5,901 nucleotides of DNA, taken from the NCBI GenBank assembly GCA_031289575.1, contig JAITPE010000195.1, positions 1-5,901 of the forward strand, given 5' to 3'. Below the pieces are notes generated by a model. The model had not been told where the DNA came from. It did not search any database and saw only the letters and a program-made list of their open reading frames with translations. The DNA comes from Spirochaetia bacterium (lineage in GTDB: Bacteria; Spirochaetota; UBA4802; UBA5550). Positions 1-5,901 of the stretch are shown one piece after another. Positions within the stretch are counted from its first letter, which is position 1; the number at the start of each line of letters is the position of its first letter. The position numbers and the translations under genes were made by a program.

Positions 1-723
1 AAAGAATACGACCCCACTGTTTTAACCGCAATGCCTTGGGAGATAGCCGTTGAATTAATGAAAAGGCTCGACCTTGATGAATCAAAACTTGTAGCCACCG
101 AGTATATTACAAAACAGGATGAGGCCAAGCATGGCATATACGCCGGAGGAATCAAAAGCTTTGTATCGGGCGACAAGAAAAATATTGAGATTGAGAAAAC
201 CATCGCCAAATTCGGCTTCTTAGAGGACGATATCGTCTATGTGGGAAGCGGCGAGGCCGGCATCAAAACATTTTCGGCTGTCAACTCGATAGCCTTTAAC
301 ACATCGCCGTCTATTGCCTCGCATTCCAGAATATCGGTATATGGATCGTCTCTTGAATCGCTTTTAACCGTTTTTAATTTTGACTGCGAATTAGATTCCA
401 TTCTTCTGTCTGATTTTTGGGAGGAGTATCTTCCGTCCCTTATTGTTGTTTCACGCAAAATAGGAAAAAACGACGAGCTTCTTGAGATCGAGGCTAAGCA
501 TCTCACAATGCAGAGCAATACGGTAGGGCAGCGCCTTGAACATTCGAGCGACAGTTTTCGCTCTGTTGAGCGGGAGATTGAGATTACATTCGGGGGATCC
601 TTTGTTGATATTGAGGATGTGCGCTCTATGGTGGCCAAGAGGATGAGCGCCTACAGGAAAAATCCTCTTGAATTGGTAAAGGAAATATACCATATCGCCA
701 AGCAGAGGTATAAAGAGGTATAA
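1..723 (+). CDS. HAD-like phosphatase-fold protein, C-terminal part (5' end outside window)
   Basis: The frame is open from the first base, so the true start lies upstream. The first ATG, at 31, has no Shine-Dalgarno before it and cuts into a conserved-looking stretch, so I treat the gene as partial. Visible residues (numbered from base 1) fit the second half of a HAD-superfamily domain. A hydrophobic strand ends in Thr (VLT, 7-9), as in motif II. Lysines 59-60 sit before a helix, as in motif III. DDIVYVGSGEAG (76-87) followed by SIAFN (96-100) resembles motif IV and the following strand of archaeal and bacterial HAD hydrolases. Motif IV normally carries Asp after the Gly (GD...D); here it reads GSGE, so the metal site may be altered. 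About 100 further residues, charged and helical, follow the domain and are unassigned. The substrate cannot be named. Motif I, with the nucleophilic Asp, is not in view. The gene converges on pepN with 18 bp between stop codons. Confidence 0.75.
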   Translation, partial: KEYDPTVLTAMPWEIAVELMKRLDLDESKLVATEYITKQDEAKHGIYAGGIKSFVSGDKKNIEIEKTIAKFGFLEDDIVYVGSGEAGIKTFSAVNSIAFNTSPSIASHSRISVYGSSLESLLTVFNFDCELDSILLSDFWEEYLPSLIVVSRKIGKNDELLEIEAKHLTMQSNTVGQRLEHSSDSFRSVEREIEITFGGSFVDIEDVRSMVAKRMSAYRKNPLELVKEIYHIAKQRYKEV

Positions 724-741
724 GAACTCCGCCGATTCGGC

Positions 742-3348
742 CTACCCGTAGTTGAGTATATTTTCCACAATCTCGCAGGTGTTTTTTGACAGATTCTTTG
801 AGCCGAGTATGCGCTCCAATTCCTTTTTCATAACCGGTTTTCTTACTTTGTCGGTCTTGCCGTAGAGTTTGAACGAATGCGCCAGCGCCGATGAAAGGGA
901 CGGATTGAATGAATCTATGCCGATTACGCGGCCGGCCATGTACGAGTATCCGCCGCCGGAGATGTCGTGGAAGCGTACCATGTTCCGGCCAAAGCTTCCG
1001 ACAAGAGACCGCACAAGATTTGGTATATGGATGTCGAAGGCCGGGTCATTTTCCAATTCGAGTACCCTGTCAAGGCATCCGGCTGCCGGCGAGGACGCCT
1101 GCACCGCGAACCATTTTACTATTACATTGCGTTCATTCCGCCATTTGTTGTAGAAATGATTGAGCGCCTCGCCGGCCTCGCTGCAGTTTGATTCGGCAAG
1201 TATGGTAAGGGCGCCTATGCTCATGGTCATGCCGCCGGCCTTGAAATATGTGTCAAGGCACAGAGTGAGGTACTTCTGTTTTCCGGTTGCCGTAAGGTAC
1301 GAGAGGGCGCGGAGTGCGAGTTTGCGCATTGCCGCCGAGTTGTTCCATCGGTCTTCTAAAGATGAGAAGAGTCCGTAAAATGCTTCCTCAAGTTTTATGC
1401 CTATATCATGTTTAAGATTATTTCTTGCGGTGTGCAGCGCGTCGAAGTCTATGATTTCATATTCCTGCGCCAAGAGTTCCTCAGATGGGAGGTGAAGCGC
1501 AAGCGCGCGGAAGCTGTCATCGGCCCCGCTGTCTTTCAGCAGATTTTCGCAGGCGGCTGCAAATGATTCGGGCAGAGGCTGCTTGAGAGCGTCTGTGAGC
1601 GAGCGGACATATTCTTTTTCAATTTTCTTCGCGGCGCTCTGCCCGGCGTCCCAGCGGTTAAACGGGTCGCTGTCATTGGCAAAGAGAAAAATCAGCTCGT
1701 CCATCGAACGCTTGTGGTCGATTATTGCTACCGGCGCCGAAAAATTACGGTTTATGGAAAGATGCGGAAATGACGGAATGCTGGTGAAGACGAACTCCTG
1801 CTGTTCTTCTTTAAGGTTGAGCAAAACAGTTGAATCTCCGCTGCCATTCAGCGGCATGTCATGGCCGCTTTCATCAATCAATCCTATTGACAGAGGAATG
1901 TGCATAAACTTTTTTCCGGGCTGCCCAGCAGTTTCCGGAATCTCCTGCCTAAGTGTAAGGCTAAATTCTTTCTTCTCATCATTGTAGTTCCCGGATACGA
2001 AAACACGCGGAGTCCCGGATTGGCTGTTCCACAGTGTGAACTGCGTGAGATCAATTCCGCAGGCCGACTCTACGGCATGGATGAAATCGTCACATGTTAC
2101 GGCCTTTCCGTCAAAGAGCTCGAAGTAGCGCCTCATGCCTTTCTGAAAATTTTCCTCTCCGATAATTGTGTGTATCATGCGGAAAATTTCGGCGCCCTTG
2201 TCGTAAACAGTAACCGTGTAAAAATTGTTGATTTCCATATAGCTGTCGGGGCGTACCGGATGCGCGTTTGGGCCGGCATCTTCCACAAACTGAATTGAGC
2301 GCAGGTCATTCACATCTTCGATGCGCTTAACCGGGCGCGACTGAACGTCGGAGGTGAACTCCTGGTCGCGGAAAACTGTGAGTCCTTCCTTTAGTGTAAG
2401 CTGAAACCAGTCTCTGAGGGTCACGCGGTTGCCAGTCCAGTTGTGAAAGTACTCGTGAGCGACAACAGATTCGATGCCGTTAAAATCATCGTCGGTTACG
2501 CTCTCCTTGCTTGCCAAAATGTATTTTGAGTTAAAAATATTAAGCCCTTTGTTTTCCATGGCGCCCATGTTGAACGAGTCTACTGCCGCAATCATGTAGA
2601 TGTCCAAGTCGTATTCAAGGCCGAAACGTTTTTCGTCCCATGCCATTGCCTTCATGAGCGACGCTAAGGCGTGCTCACAAAGGCTCTCGCTGCCAGGACT
2701 GCAGTATATGCGGCAGTCGACGCTTCTCCCGCTTTTGGTCTTGCGTATGCCGCTTATCATTCCCAATTTTCCGGCCACAATGGCAAAGAGATATGAGGGT
2801 TTCGGGAACGGGTCGTGCCATACCGCCCAATGCGAAGCGCCGCTTTCGCCTGTGCCGGTGCAGTTTCCGTTTGCGAGAAGTACGGGGTATTTTTCTTTAT
2901 CGGCTGTAATCTTTACGGTATAGACGCTCATTACATCCGGCCTGTCCGGGAAAAAAGTTATATGGCGGAAACCCTCCGGCTCGTTCTGTGTACAGAAGAT
3001 GTCCTCTGATTTATAGAGTCCTTCGAGCGCGAGGTTTTTTGACGGATTTATTTCTACCACAGACCTAAGGTTGAATGAATCGGGAACATTTTCAATTACA
3101 AGCTGTGTTTCGCCAAGCGTAAAACGCGAAGCCGCAAGCTCTTCTTCATCAATTTTTATAGAGAGCGTTTTTAGCTTGTGGCAGTCAAGGACGAGCGGTT
3201 CATTGCCTTGCCCGCTGCGTATTATGTGTAAAGAAGATTCAACAATTGTTTGTGTATCGTGCAGCGTGACGGAAAGGTCTATTGAGGGAATAAGAAAGGC
3301 CGGTTCTTTGTAATCGCCCCTGAATATTTTGTGTTTTTCTGATGCCAT
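742..3348 (-). CDS. pepN: Aminopeptidase N (M1 family zinc metallopeptidase)
   Basis: This is an 868-residue cytosolic metallo-exopeptidase that removes N-terminal amino acids from peptides in the last steps of protein turnover. The length and residue spacing match E. coli PepN (870 aa) almost one for one. The GAMEN substrate-anchoring motif is at 262-266. The zinc site is HEYFH (298-302) plus Glu321, with Glu299 as the general base. The transition-state Tyr is Tyr382 in the VYDKG context. CTQNEPEGFRHITFFPDRPDV (from 119) gives the S1-subsite Gln and Glu. Met261, just before GAMEN, corresponds to the E. coli Met260 linked to broad specificity. By family architecture, an N-terminal beta domain (to about 190), the thermolysin-like domain (to about 440), a small beta domain (to about 545) and a helical C-terminal domain are all present. 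There is no signal peptide. The start is 16 bp after the parA stop, without a well-placed Shine-Dalgarno: the nearest GGAG lies 19 nt upstream. The gene appears intact. Confidence 0.97.
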   Translation of the reverse strand: MASEKHKIFRGDYKEPAFLIPSIDLSVTLHDTQTIVESSLHIIRSGQGNEPLVLDCHKLKTLSIKIDEEELAASRFTLGETQLVIENVPDSFNLRSVVEINPSKNLALEGLYKSEDIFCTQNEPEGFRHITFFPDRPDVMSVYTVKITADKEKYPVLLANGNCTGTGESGASHWAVWHDPFPKPSYLFAIVAGKLGMISGIRKTKSGRSVDCRIYCSPGSESLCEHALASLMKAMAWDEKRFGLEYDLDIYMIAAVDSFNMGAMENKGLNIFNSKYILASKESVTDDDFNGIESVVAHEYFHNWTGNRVTLRDWFQLTLKEGLTVFRDQEFTSDVQSRPVKRIEDVNDLRSIQFVEDAGPNAHPVRPDSYMEINNFYTVTVYDKGAEIFRMIHTIIGEENFQKGMRRYFELFDGKAVTCDDFIHAVESACGIDLTQFTLWNSQSGTPRVFVSGNYNDEKKEFSLTLRQEIPETAGQPGKKFMHIPLSIGLIDESGHDMPLNGSGDSTVLLNLKEEQQEFVFTSIPSFPHLSINRNFSAPVAIIDHKRSMDELIFLFANDSDPFNRWDAGQSAAKKIEKEYVRSLTDALKQPLPESFAAACENLLKDSGADDSFRALALHLPSEELLAQEYEIIDFDALHTARNNLKHDIGIKLEEAFYGLFSSLEDRWNNSAAMRKLALRALSYLTATGKQKYLTLCLDTYFKAGGMTMSIGALTILAESNCSEAGEALNHFYNKWRNERNVIVKWFAVQASSPAAGCLDRVLELENDPAFDIHIPNLVRSLVGSFGRNMVRFHDISGGGYSYMAGRVIGIDSFNPSLSSALAHSFKLYGKTDKVRKPVMKKELERILGSKNLSKNTCEIVENILNYG

Positions 3349-3364
3349 ATCTAAGGTCGATTTT

Positions 3365-4117
3365 TTACTCCGTCTCCGCCGCGACTATCTCTTTTGCTAA
3401 ATTCATATAGTCGGCCGCTCCCTTGCTGTCGGGCTTGTACTCAAAGATTGTTTTTCCCCAGCTTGGCGCTGCCTGCAGGTCATCATTTTTTCTTATTCTG
3501 GTTTTAAAAAGCAGTCCGGGCAGCCTGGCCTCTGTTTCATTGAGCACCTCTTTGTTTATGTCTTTGCCCGCGCTGTACATGGTACCTATAATTCCGCTTA
3601 TCCTAATTTTTTTATTCAGGTGCTTGCGTATTTTATCCTGAACGCCCTCAAACAGATTGTACATTCCGTGAAAGGGAAGAAACTCGAGCTGCAGCGGAAT
3701 TATAATTTCCTGCGAATAGGCAAGGGCGTTGTATGTGAGGATTCCGAGCGACGGCGGGCAGTCTATGAGAACATAGTCGTAATCTTTCGCGTCGGCCAAG
3801 GCCTCTTTCAAAAGAAATTCTTTCGCCGGAAATGGAAGAAAATCCAGGTCTTTTAAATCGGTCTTTGCCGGAAGAATATCAATCCCGTTTCGGTGAATAA
3901 TAATATCCTCATAGTAAAATTCGCCCTTGAGCACCTCAAAAATGCTGTATTTAAGCTCGGATGGTTTTAAGCCGAAATGGTAGGTCGTCTGAGCCTGGTG
4001 GTCAATATCTATAACTAAGATTTTTTTCCCAAGTATCTCAAGGGCCGCGGCTATATTGACCGTACTGGTTGTTTTGCCGACCCCGCCCTTATTGTTTGAA
4101 ATGGCTATTGTTCTCAT
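3365..4117 (-). CDS. ParA/MinD-type (deviant Walker A) partitioning ATPase
   Basis: This is a 250-residue P-loop ATPase of the ParA/Soj class. Members dimerise on ATP, bind DNA or membrane and use partner-stimulated hydrolysis to position cargo such as chromosomes, plasmids, chemoreceptor arrays or carboxysomes. The deviant Walker A KGGVGKTT is at 10-17, with signature Lys10 and P-loop Lys15. Switch I is VIDIDHQAQ (35-43); the usual form is DxDPQ, so His40 replaces Pro. Walker B/switch II is VLIDCPPS (116-123) with Asp119. The size fits small chromosomal ParA proteins, with no N-terminal DNA-binding extension of the kind seen in P1-type ParA. A clear GGAG stands 5 nt before the ATG. No ParB gene or parS-like site is seen in the window, so this is an orphan as far as can be judged and the cargo is unknown. 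PepN follows 16 bp downstream and the M15-like gene lies 53 bp upstream, so co-transcription is plausible. The family call is secure; calling it soj would be overreach. Confidence 0.93.
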   Translation of the reverse strand: MRTIAISNNKGGVGKTTSTVNIAAALEILGKKILVIDIDHQAQTTYHFGLKPSELKYSIFEVLKGEFYYEDIIIHRNGIDILPAKTDLKDLDFLPFPAKEFLLKEALADAKDYDYVLIDCPPSLGILTYNALAYSQEIIIPLQLEFLPFHGMYNLFEGVQDKIRKHLNKKIRISGIIGTMYSAGKDINKEVLNETEARLPGLLFKTRIRKNDDLQAAPSWGKTIFEYKPDSKGAADYMNLAKEIVAAETE

Positions 4118-4122
4118 AATAA

Positions 4123-4126
4123 CTCC
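4123..4126 (-). promoter_or_regulatory. Ribosome binding site of the ParA-family gene
   Basis: GGAG on the minus strand, 5 nt before the ATG at 4117. By contrast, the M15-like gene and pepN in the same cluster have no well-placed Shine-Dalgarno. Confidence 0.7.
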
Positions 4127-4132
4127 AATATG

Positions 4133-4161
4133 AATATGAAAAAACGGCCGGTATTTATCAA
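4133..4161 (-). promoter_or_regulatory. Possible weak sigma70-type promoter before the ParA-family gene
   Basis: On the minus strand, TTGATA (4161-4156) is followed after 17 bp by CATATT (4138-4133). This is 5/6 and 4/6 agreement with consensus, in the 53-bp gap between the M15-like gene and parA. The implied transcript would begin only about 11 nt before the ATG, at the ribosome site, which weakens the case. If real, it would let parA-pepN be expressed apart from the peptidase pair. Confidence 0.3.
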
Positions 4162-4170
4162 GACATTTTT

Positions 4171-4965
4171 TTATTTTATTGGCGTTACATGGTAACAGTG
4201 CTGATTTTTTTCCGCAATGGCGTAGATTTCGCCTTTGTCCTGCATATCAAGCAGGGTTTCAAATAGTATGGAGCGCAGCTGCCTCCGCAGCGAGTCCCCC
4301 AAAACAAATCCGAATCTTCTCCTAAGACTGCCGGCGCTTTCTGCCGAAACGCTCTTTGCGTTTGATTCGGGCAGTATGATATAGTAGTCGTCATAGAATA
4401 TATCAAAGCTCATGCCGTAGGAGTGAGTGCTTATAAACGAGGCGTTGCTGTTGGTCTTGCGGAGATCTTTCTGGTAGGCATCGCTCCGCAGGGCCGATGA
4501 CAATGCTATTTTCGTGCGCGGCAGCTGCAGCGCCTCAAGCCTTTCGTTAAAGCGCGCCGCTATTTTTTCGAGCGAGGCGAGGGCGGCCGGAGCCAAAAAC
4601 CGGTTTTCCTCTTTCACGCCGTAGAAGAAAAAGAGTGAGCCGCTTTCCGCCTTCACAGGAACGAGAAGTTTTTTTTCAACAAAATCGGCGATTTCTTCCT
4701 TTCCATGAACCGGTTTCATTCCTGTTTTAAGAACAGCGTTATAGTGGTCATTGAAGAGATGCTTTCTCAGCATCTCTTCTCTTTGCGGATTAACAAAATC
4801 TTCGTATATGGGAATCTTTTCAATGAATGACTGGTCGGCATGTGATTCTTTTATAATGGCTGATATATCATCATCAACTAACGCCTTTATTCTGCTTTGT
4901 GTGATGTATGCCGAAGCGCCCGCGCTGAGCGCGCAGAGAAGTATGATTAAAAGAACGCGTTTCAT
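4171..4965 (-). CDS. Secreted M15-like (DUF5715-like) putative peptidoglycan peptidase
   Basis: This is a 264-residue exported protein. A signal peptide is clear: MKR, a hydrophobic core and ASA before Tyr20, with no lipobox. The C-terminal half carries the hallmarks of the M15/VanY-like fold. SALRSDAYQ (157-165) resembles the family's S-x-x-R-S/T segment. STHSYGMSFD (179-188) matches SxHxxGxxxD, with predicted zinc ligands His181 and Asp188 at the VanX/VanY spacing. CYHVTPI near the end supplies the third ligand, His259. This region resembles what I recall of DUF5715, an identification from memory. M15 enzymes normally have ExxH at the last motif; here the position three before His259 is His256, so the catalytic base is not where expected. 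The N-terminal part (20-120) is unassigned. The ATG overlaps the M23 stop (ATGA), and no Shine-Dalgarno precedes it, suggesting translational coupling. The likely role is periplasmic cleavage or binding of stem peptides. An inactive binding protein is an alternative. Confidence 0.7.
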   Translation of the reverse strand: MKRVLLIILLCALSAGASAYITQSRIKALVDDDISAIIKESHADQSFIEKIPIYEDFVNPQREEMLRKHLFNDHYNAVLKTGMKPVHGKEEIADFVEKKLLVPVKAESGSLFFFYGVKEENRFLAPAALASLEKIAARFNERLEALQLPRTKIALSSALRSDAYQKDLRKTNSNASFISTHSYGMSFDIFYDDYYIILPESNAKSVSAESAGSLRRRFGFVLGDSLRRQLRSILFETLLDMQDKGEIYAIAEKNQHCYHVTPIK

Positions 4966-5633
4966 TTGCCGAAAAATTTTTCCGGGTCAAGAGTACTCGA
5001 ACCCTTGCGCACCTCAAAGTGCAGGTGTGGGCCCGTTGAGTTTCCGGTACTTCCCACTTTTCCTATAAGCGCGCCCTTTTTTATTTTCTGCTTTTCCTTC
5101 ACAAGTATTTCGTCAAGGTGGCCGTACCATGTTGATATTTCATTGCCGTGATCTATCACAATGAGGTTGCCGTAACCGCCCTTGTTGAAGCCGGAACGGT
5201 TCACCGTGCCGTCCGATGATGCGTAAACCGGAGTCCCCTTTTTCGCCGCAATATCAATTCCGGCATGAAACTTTTTATTTTTAGAAAAGGGATCATCCCT
5301 TGTTCCAAATCTGCTGGATATTTTTCCGTCGGCCGGTACAATGTAATCATCCGGAATGTCATTTTTTCCGTGGAACTTGTACATGTCATCCATGCCGTCC
5401 GCGTCATCCGGATTGACCGGAATTATTAGTTTGGCTCCGTCATCGCCCAGACGGCCGTTGATATCCGACATAAAGGCCTTCATCTGCTTAAGCAAATCAG
5501 CCTTTATTTTAGCGTCGCCAGCACGCTGTTCGTCAACATTTTCGCGTTGTTTATCCCTCTGCTTTTTTACTCCGCTCTCGGAATGGGCGAAAACCGGAAA
5601 AATTAATAATATAAGCGCCGCAATATATTTCAT
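4962..5633 (-). CDS. Secreted M23 (LytM-type) zinc peptidoglycan endopeptidase
   Basis: This is a 223-residue exported protein that should cut peptidoglycan peptide cross-links, or act as a hydrolase activator in the manner of EnvC/NlpD. I chose the ATG at 5633 over the longer frame from 5693. GAGGG (5642-5646) lies 8 nt before it, and this start gives a normal signal peptide (MKY, hydrophobic core, then FAHS), whereas the long form would bury it behind 20 polar residues. A charged, Lys/Arg/Glu/Gln-rich segment follows (about 21-60, probably helical), then a linker. The M23 domain runs from about 100 to the C-terminus: RFGTRDDPF leads to HAGID (ligands His123 and Asp127), YGH (His172) and HLHFEV (His203 and His205). 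All metal-site and catalytic histidines are present, so it is probably active, unlike degenerate EnvC-type activators. It is the first gene of the minus-strand cluster and overlaps the M15-like gene by 4 bp. Confidence 0.93.
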   Translation of the reverse strand: MKYIAALILLIFPVFAHSESGVKKQRDKQRENVDEQRAGDAKIKADLLKQMKAFMSDINGRLGDDGAKLIIPVNPDDADGMDDMYKFHGKNDIPDDYIVPADGKISSRFGTRDDPFSKNKKFHAGIDIAAKKGTPVYASSDGTVNRSGFNKGGYGNLIVIDHGNEISTWYGHLDEILVKEKQKIKKGALIGKVGSTGNSTGPHLHFEVRKGSSTLDPEKFFGK

Positions 5634-5641
5634 ATTCTCTA

Positions 5642-5646
5642 CCCTC
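5642..5646 (-). promoter_or_regulatory. Ribosome binding site deciding the M23 peptidase start
   Basis: GAGGG on the minus strand, 8 nt before the ATG at 5633. No comparable purine run precedes the alternative ATGs at 5693 and 5648, the latter overlapping this motif. With the signal peptide that begins at 5633, it supports the shorter protein. Confidence 0.7.
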
Positions 5647-5647
5647 A

Positions 5648-5675
5648 TTCTGCTGATTCTGCCGGCTGATTCTGC
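5648..5675. repeat. Short imperfect tandem repeat in the M23 gene leader
   Basis: GCTGATTCTGC occurs at 5652-5662 and again at 5665-5675 (13-bp period), with a third TTCTGC at 5648-5653. It lies between the ribosome site of the M23 gene and the unused upstream ATG at 5693. No function is evident. Confidence 0.5.
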
Positions 5676-5800
5676 TGTTTTATTAATCGGCATATTTTGC
5701 GTAAAAGCGCCGGTTTTATTGGCAGCAAATTAATTTCAGAAGAGCCTAAGTAGATTCGTTTGGCGATGAGGCAGTTTTTTGCATAAAAATAGCGTAATAT

Positions 5801-5841
5801 CGAATATTTTGTTGACAAATTCTATGAAATTCGTATATTCG
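5801..5841. repeat. Inverted repeat bracketing the promoter (candidate operator)
   Basis: CGAATAT at 5801-5807 and its exact complement ATATTCG at 5835-5841 flank the -35 box and overlap the -10 box. The left arm also lies inside a shorter palindrome, AATAT-CGA-ATATT (5796-5808). The spacer between -35 and -10 holds AAATTC twice, 10 bp apart (5817-5822 and 5827-5832). AT-rich promoters produce such matches by chance, so a regulator site is only a possibility. Confidence 0.3.
5812..5839 (+). promoter_or_regulatory. Strong sigma70-type promoter for the gene starting at 5864
   Basis: TTGACA (5812-5817, perfect -35) and TATATT (5834-5839, 5/6 to the -10) are 16 bp apart, with AT-rich DNA upstream. 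Transcription should begin near 5846, giving a leader of about 18 nt that contains the ribosome site. No equally good promoter was found for the divergent minus-strand cluster in the same intergenic space. Confidence 0.8.
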
Positions 5842-5852
5842 TTGCAACTTAC

Positions 5853-5858
5853 AGGAGG
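5853..5858 (+). promoter_or_regulatory. Consensus ribosome binding site for the gene at 5864
   Basis: AGGAGG, 5 nt before the ATG at 5864. It is a full anti-Shine-Dalgarno match and fixes the start of a gene of which only 12 complete codons are visible. Confidence 0.85.
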
Positions 5859-5863
5859 ACAAC

Positions 5864-5901
5864 ATGGCATACGCGAGCGGTGAACAAAAACCATTTACTG
5901 T
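5864..5901 (+). CDS. 5' end of an unidentified gene, truncated by the window edge
   Basis: Only twelve complete codons are visible (MAYASGEQKPFT), and the thirteenth codon begins GT. Expression signals are strong: a near-consensus promoter and AGGAGG at ideal spacing. There is no signal peptide. The identity cannot be established. A KPFTV-type opening is what I would expect just ahead of the P-loop in UvrD/AddA-type helicases, but the decisive residues lie beyond the window and this remains a guess. The gene diverges from the M23 peptidase cluster with 230 bp between start codons. Confidence 0.75.
   Translation, partial: MAYASGEQKPFT

Noticed and set aside
237..693. Two minus-strand open frames opposite the HAD-like gene
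   Set aside because: They are antisense to a coherent protein with recognisable motifs, have Ser/Arg-rich low-information translations and lack ribosome sites.
731..741. Small hairpin GCCG-ATT-CGGC between the convergent HAD-like and pepN genes
   Set aside because: Only four base pairs with no T-run on either strand. It is too weak to call a terminator, although a terminator would be expected in this 18-bp gap.
2025..2041. parS-like element: TGTTCCAC and GTGAAC separated by three bases
   Set aside because: The half-sites resemble parS arms, but parS (TGTTTCACGTGAAACA) has no spacer. This stretch encodes the LWNSQ region of PepN, so it is most likely a chance match.
869..3313. Many plus-strand open frames opposite pepN
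   Set aside because: pepN is full length with all catalytic motifs; these frames are antisense shadows with no domain signal or start signals.
4141..4153. ACGGCCGG/T-rich stretch after the M15-like gene as an intrinsic terminator
   Set aside because: CGGCCG next to a T-run on the minus strand is a palindrome without a loop, so it does not form a proper terminator stem.
5634..5693. N-terminal 20-residue extension of the M23 peptidase (start at 5693)
   Set aside because: No ribosome site precedes 5693, and the extension would place polar residues before the signal peptide. The ATG at 5633 has GAGGG at good spacing.
5742..5779. GCCT...AGGC followed by a T-run in the intergenic region, terminator-like
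   Set aside because: The stem is four base pairs with a very long loop, and there is no upstream plus-strand gene to terminate.

Overview
The window reads as a piece of chromosome from a Gram-negative-type bacterium of unresolved phylum. It is densely coded, of intermediate base composition, with short intergenic gaps. Export signals, two candidate cell-wall peptidases and a full-length E. coli-type aminopeptidase N point to a diderm. The one good promoter (TTGACA, 16 bp, TATATT) and the purine-rich ribosome sites at three of the gene starts argue against Bacteroidota-style expression signals. Nothing here identifies a genus. There are no rRNA, tRNA, CRISPR or IS features.

Layout. On the + strand, positions 1-723 hold the 3' part of a HAD-like protein whose start lies before the window. 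It ends 18 bp from the end of a convergent minus-strand cluster. Read in transcription order (right to left), that cluster is: a secreted M23 (LytM-type) peptidase (5633-4962); a secreted M15-like/DUF5715-like protein overlapping it by 4 bp (4965-4171); a ParA/MinD-type ATPase (4117-3365) after a 53-bp gap; and aminopeptidase N (3348-742) 16 bp further on. At the right edge a divergent + strand gene begins at 5864 behind a near-consensus promoter, and only its first 12 complete codons are visible.

How the genes may work together. The two overlapping exported proteins look like a translationally coupled pair acting on peptidoglycan. One should be a zinc endopeptidase that cuts peptide cross-links. 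The other has the fold motifs of a D,D-/L,D-peptidase but a departure at the usual catalytic Glu position. ParA and PepN follow in the same direction and may be co-transcribed, but nothing in the sequence proves a shared function. ParA has no ParB or parS beside it, so a role in positioning some other cargo is possible, and a link to wall remodelling is speculation.

I found no convincing undescribed system. The items most worth checking are the coupled peptidase pair with its atypical second member, the orphan ParA with a changed switch I motif, and the inverted repeat bracketing the 5864 promoter.
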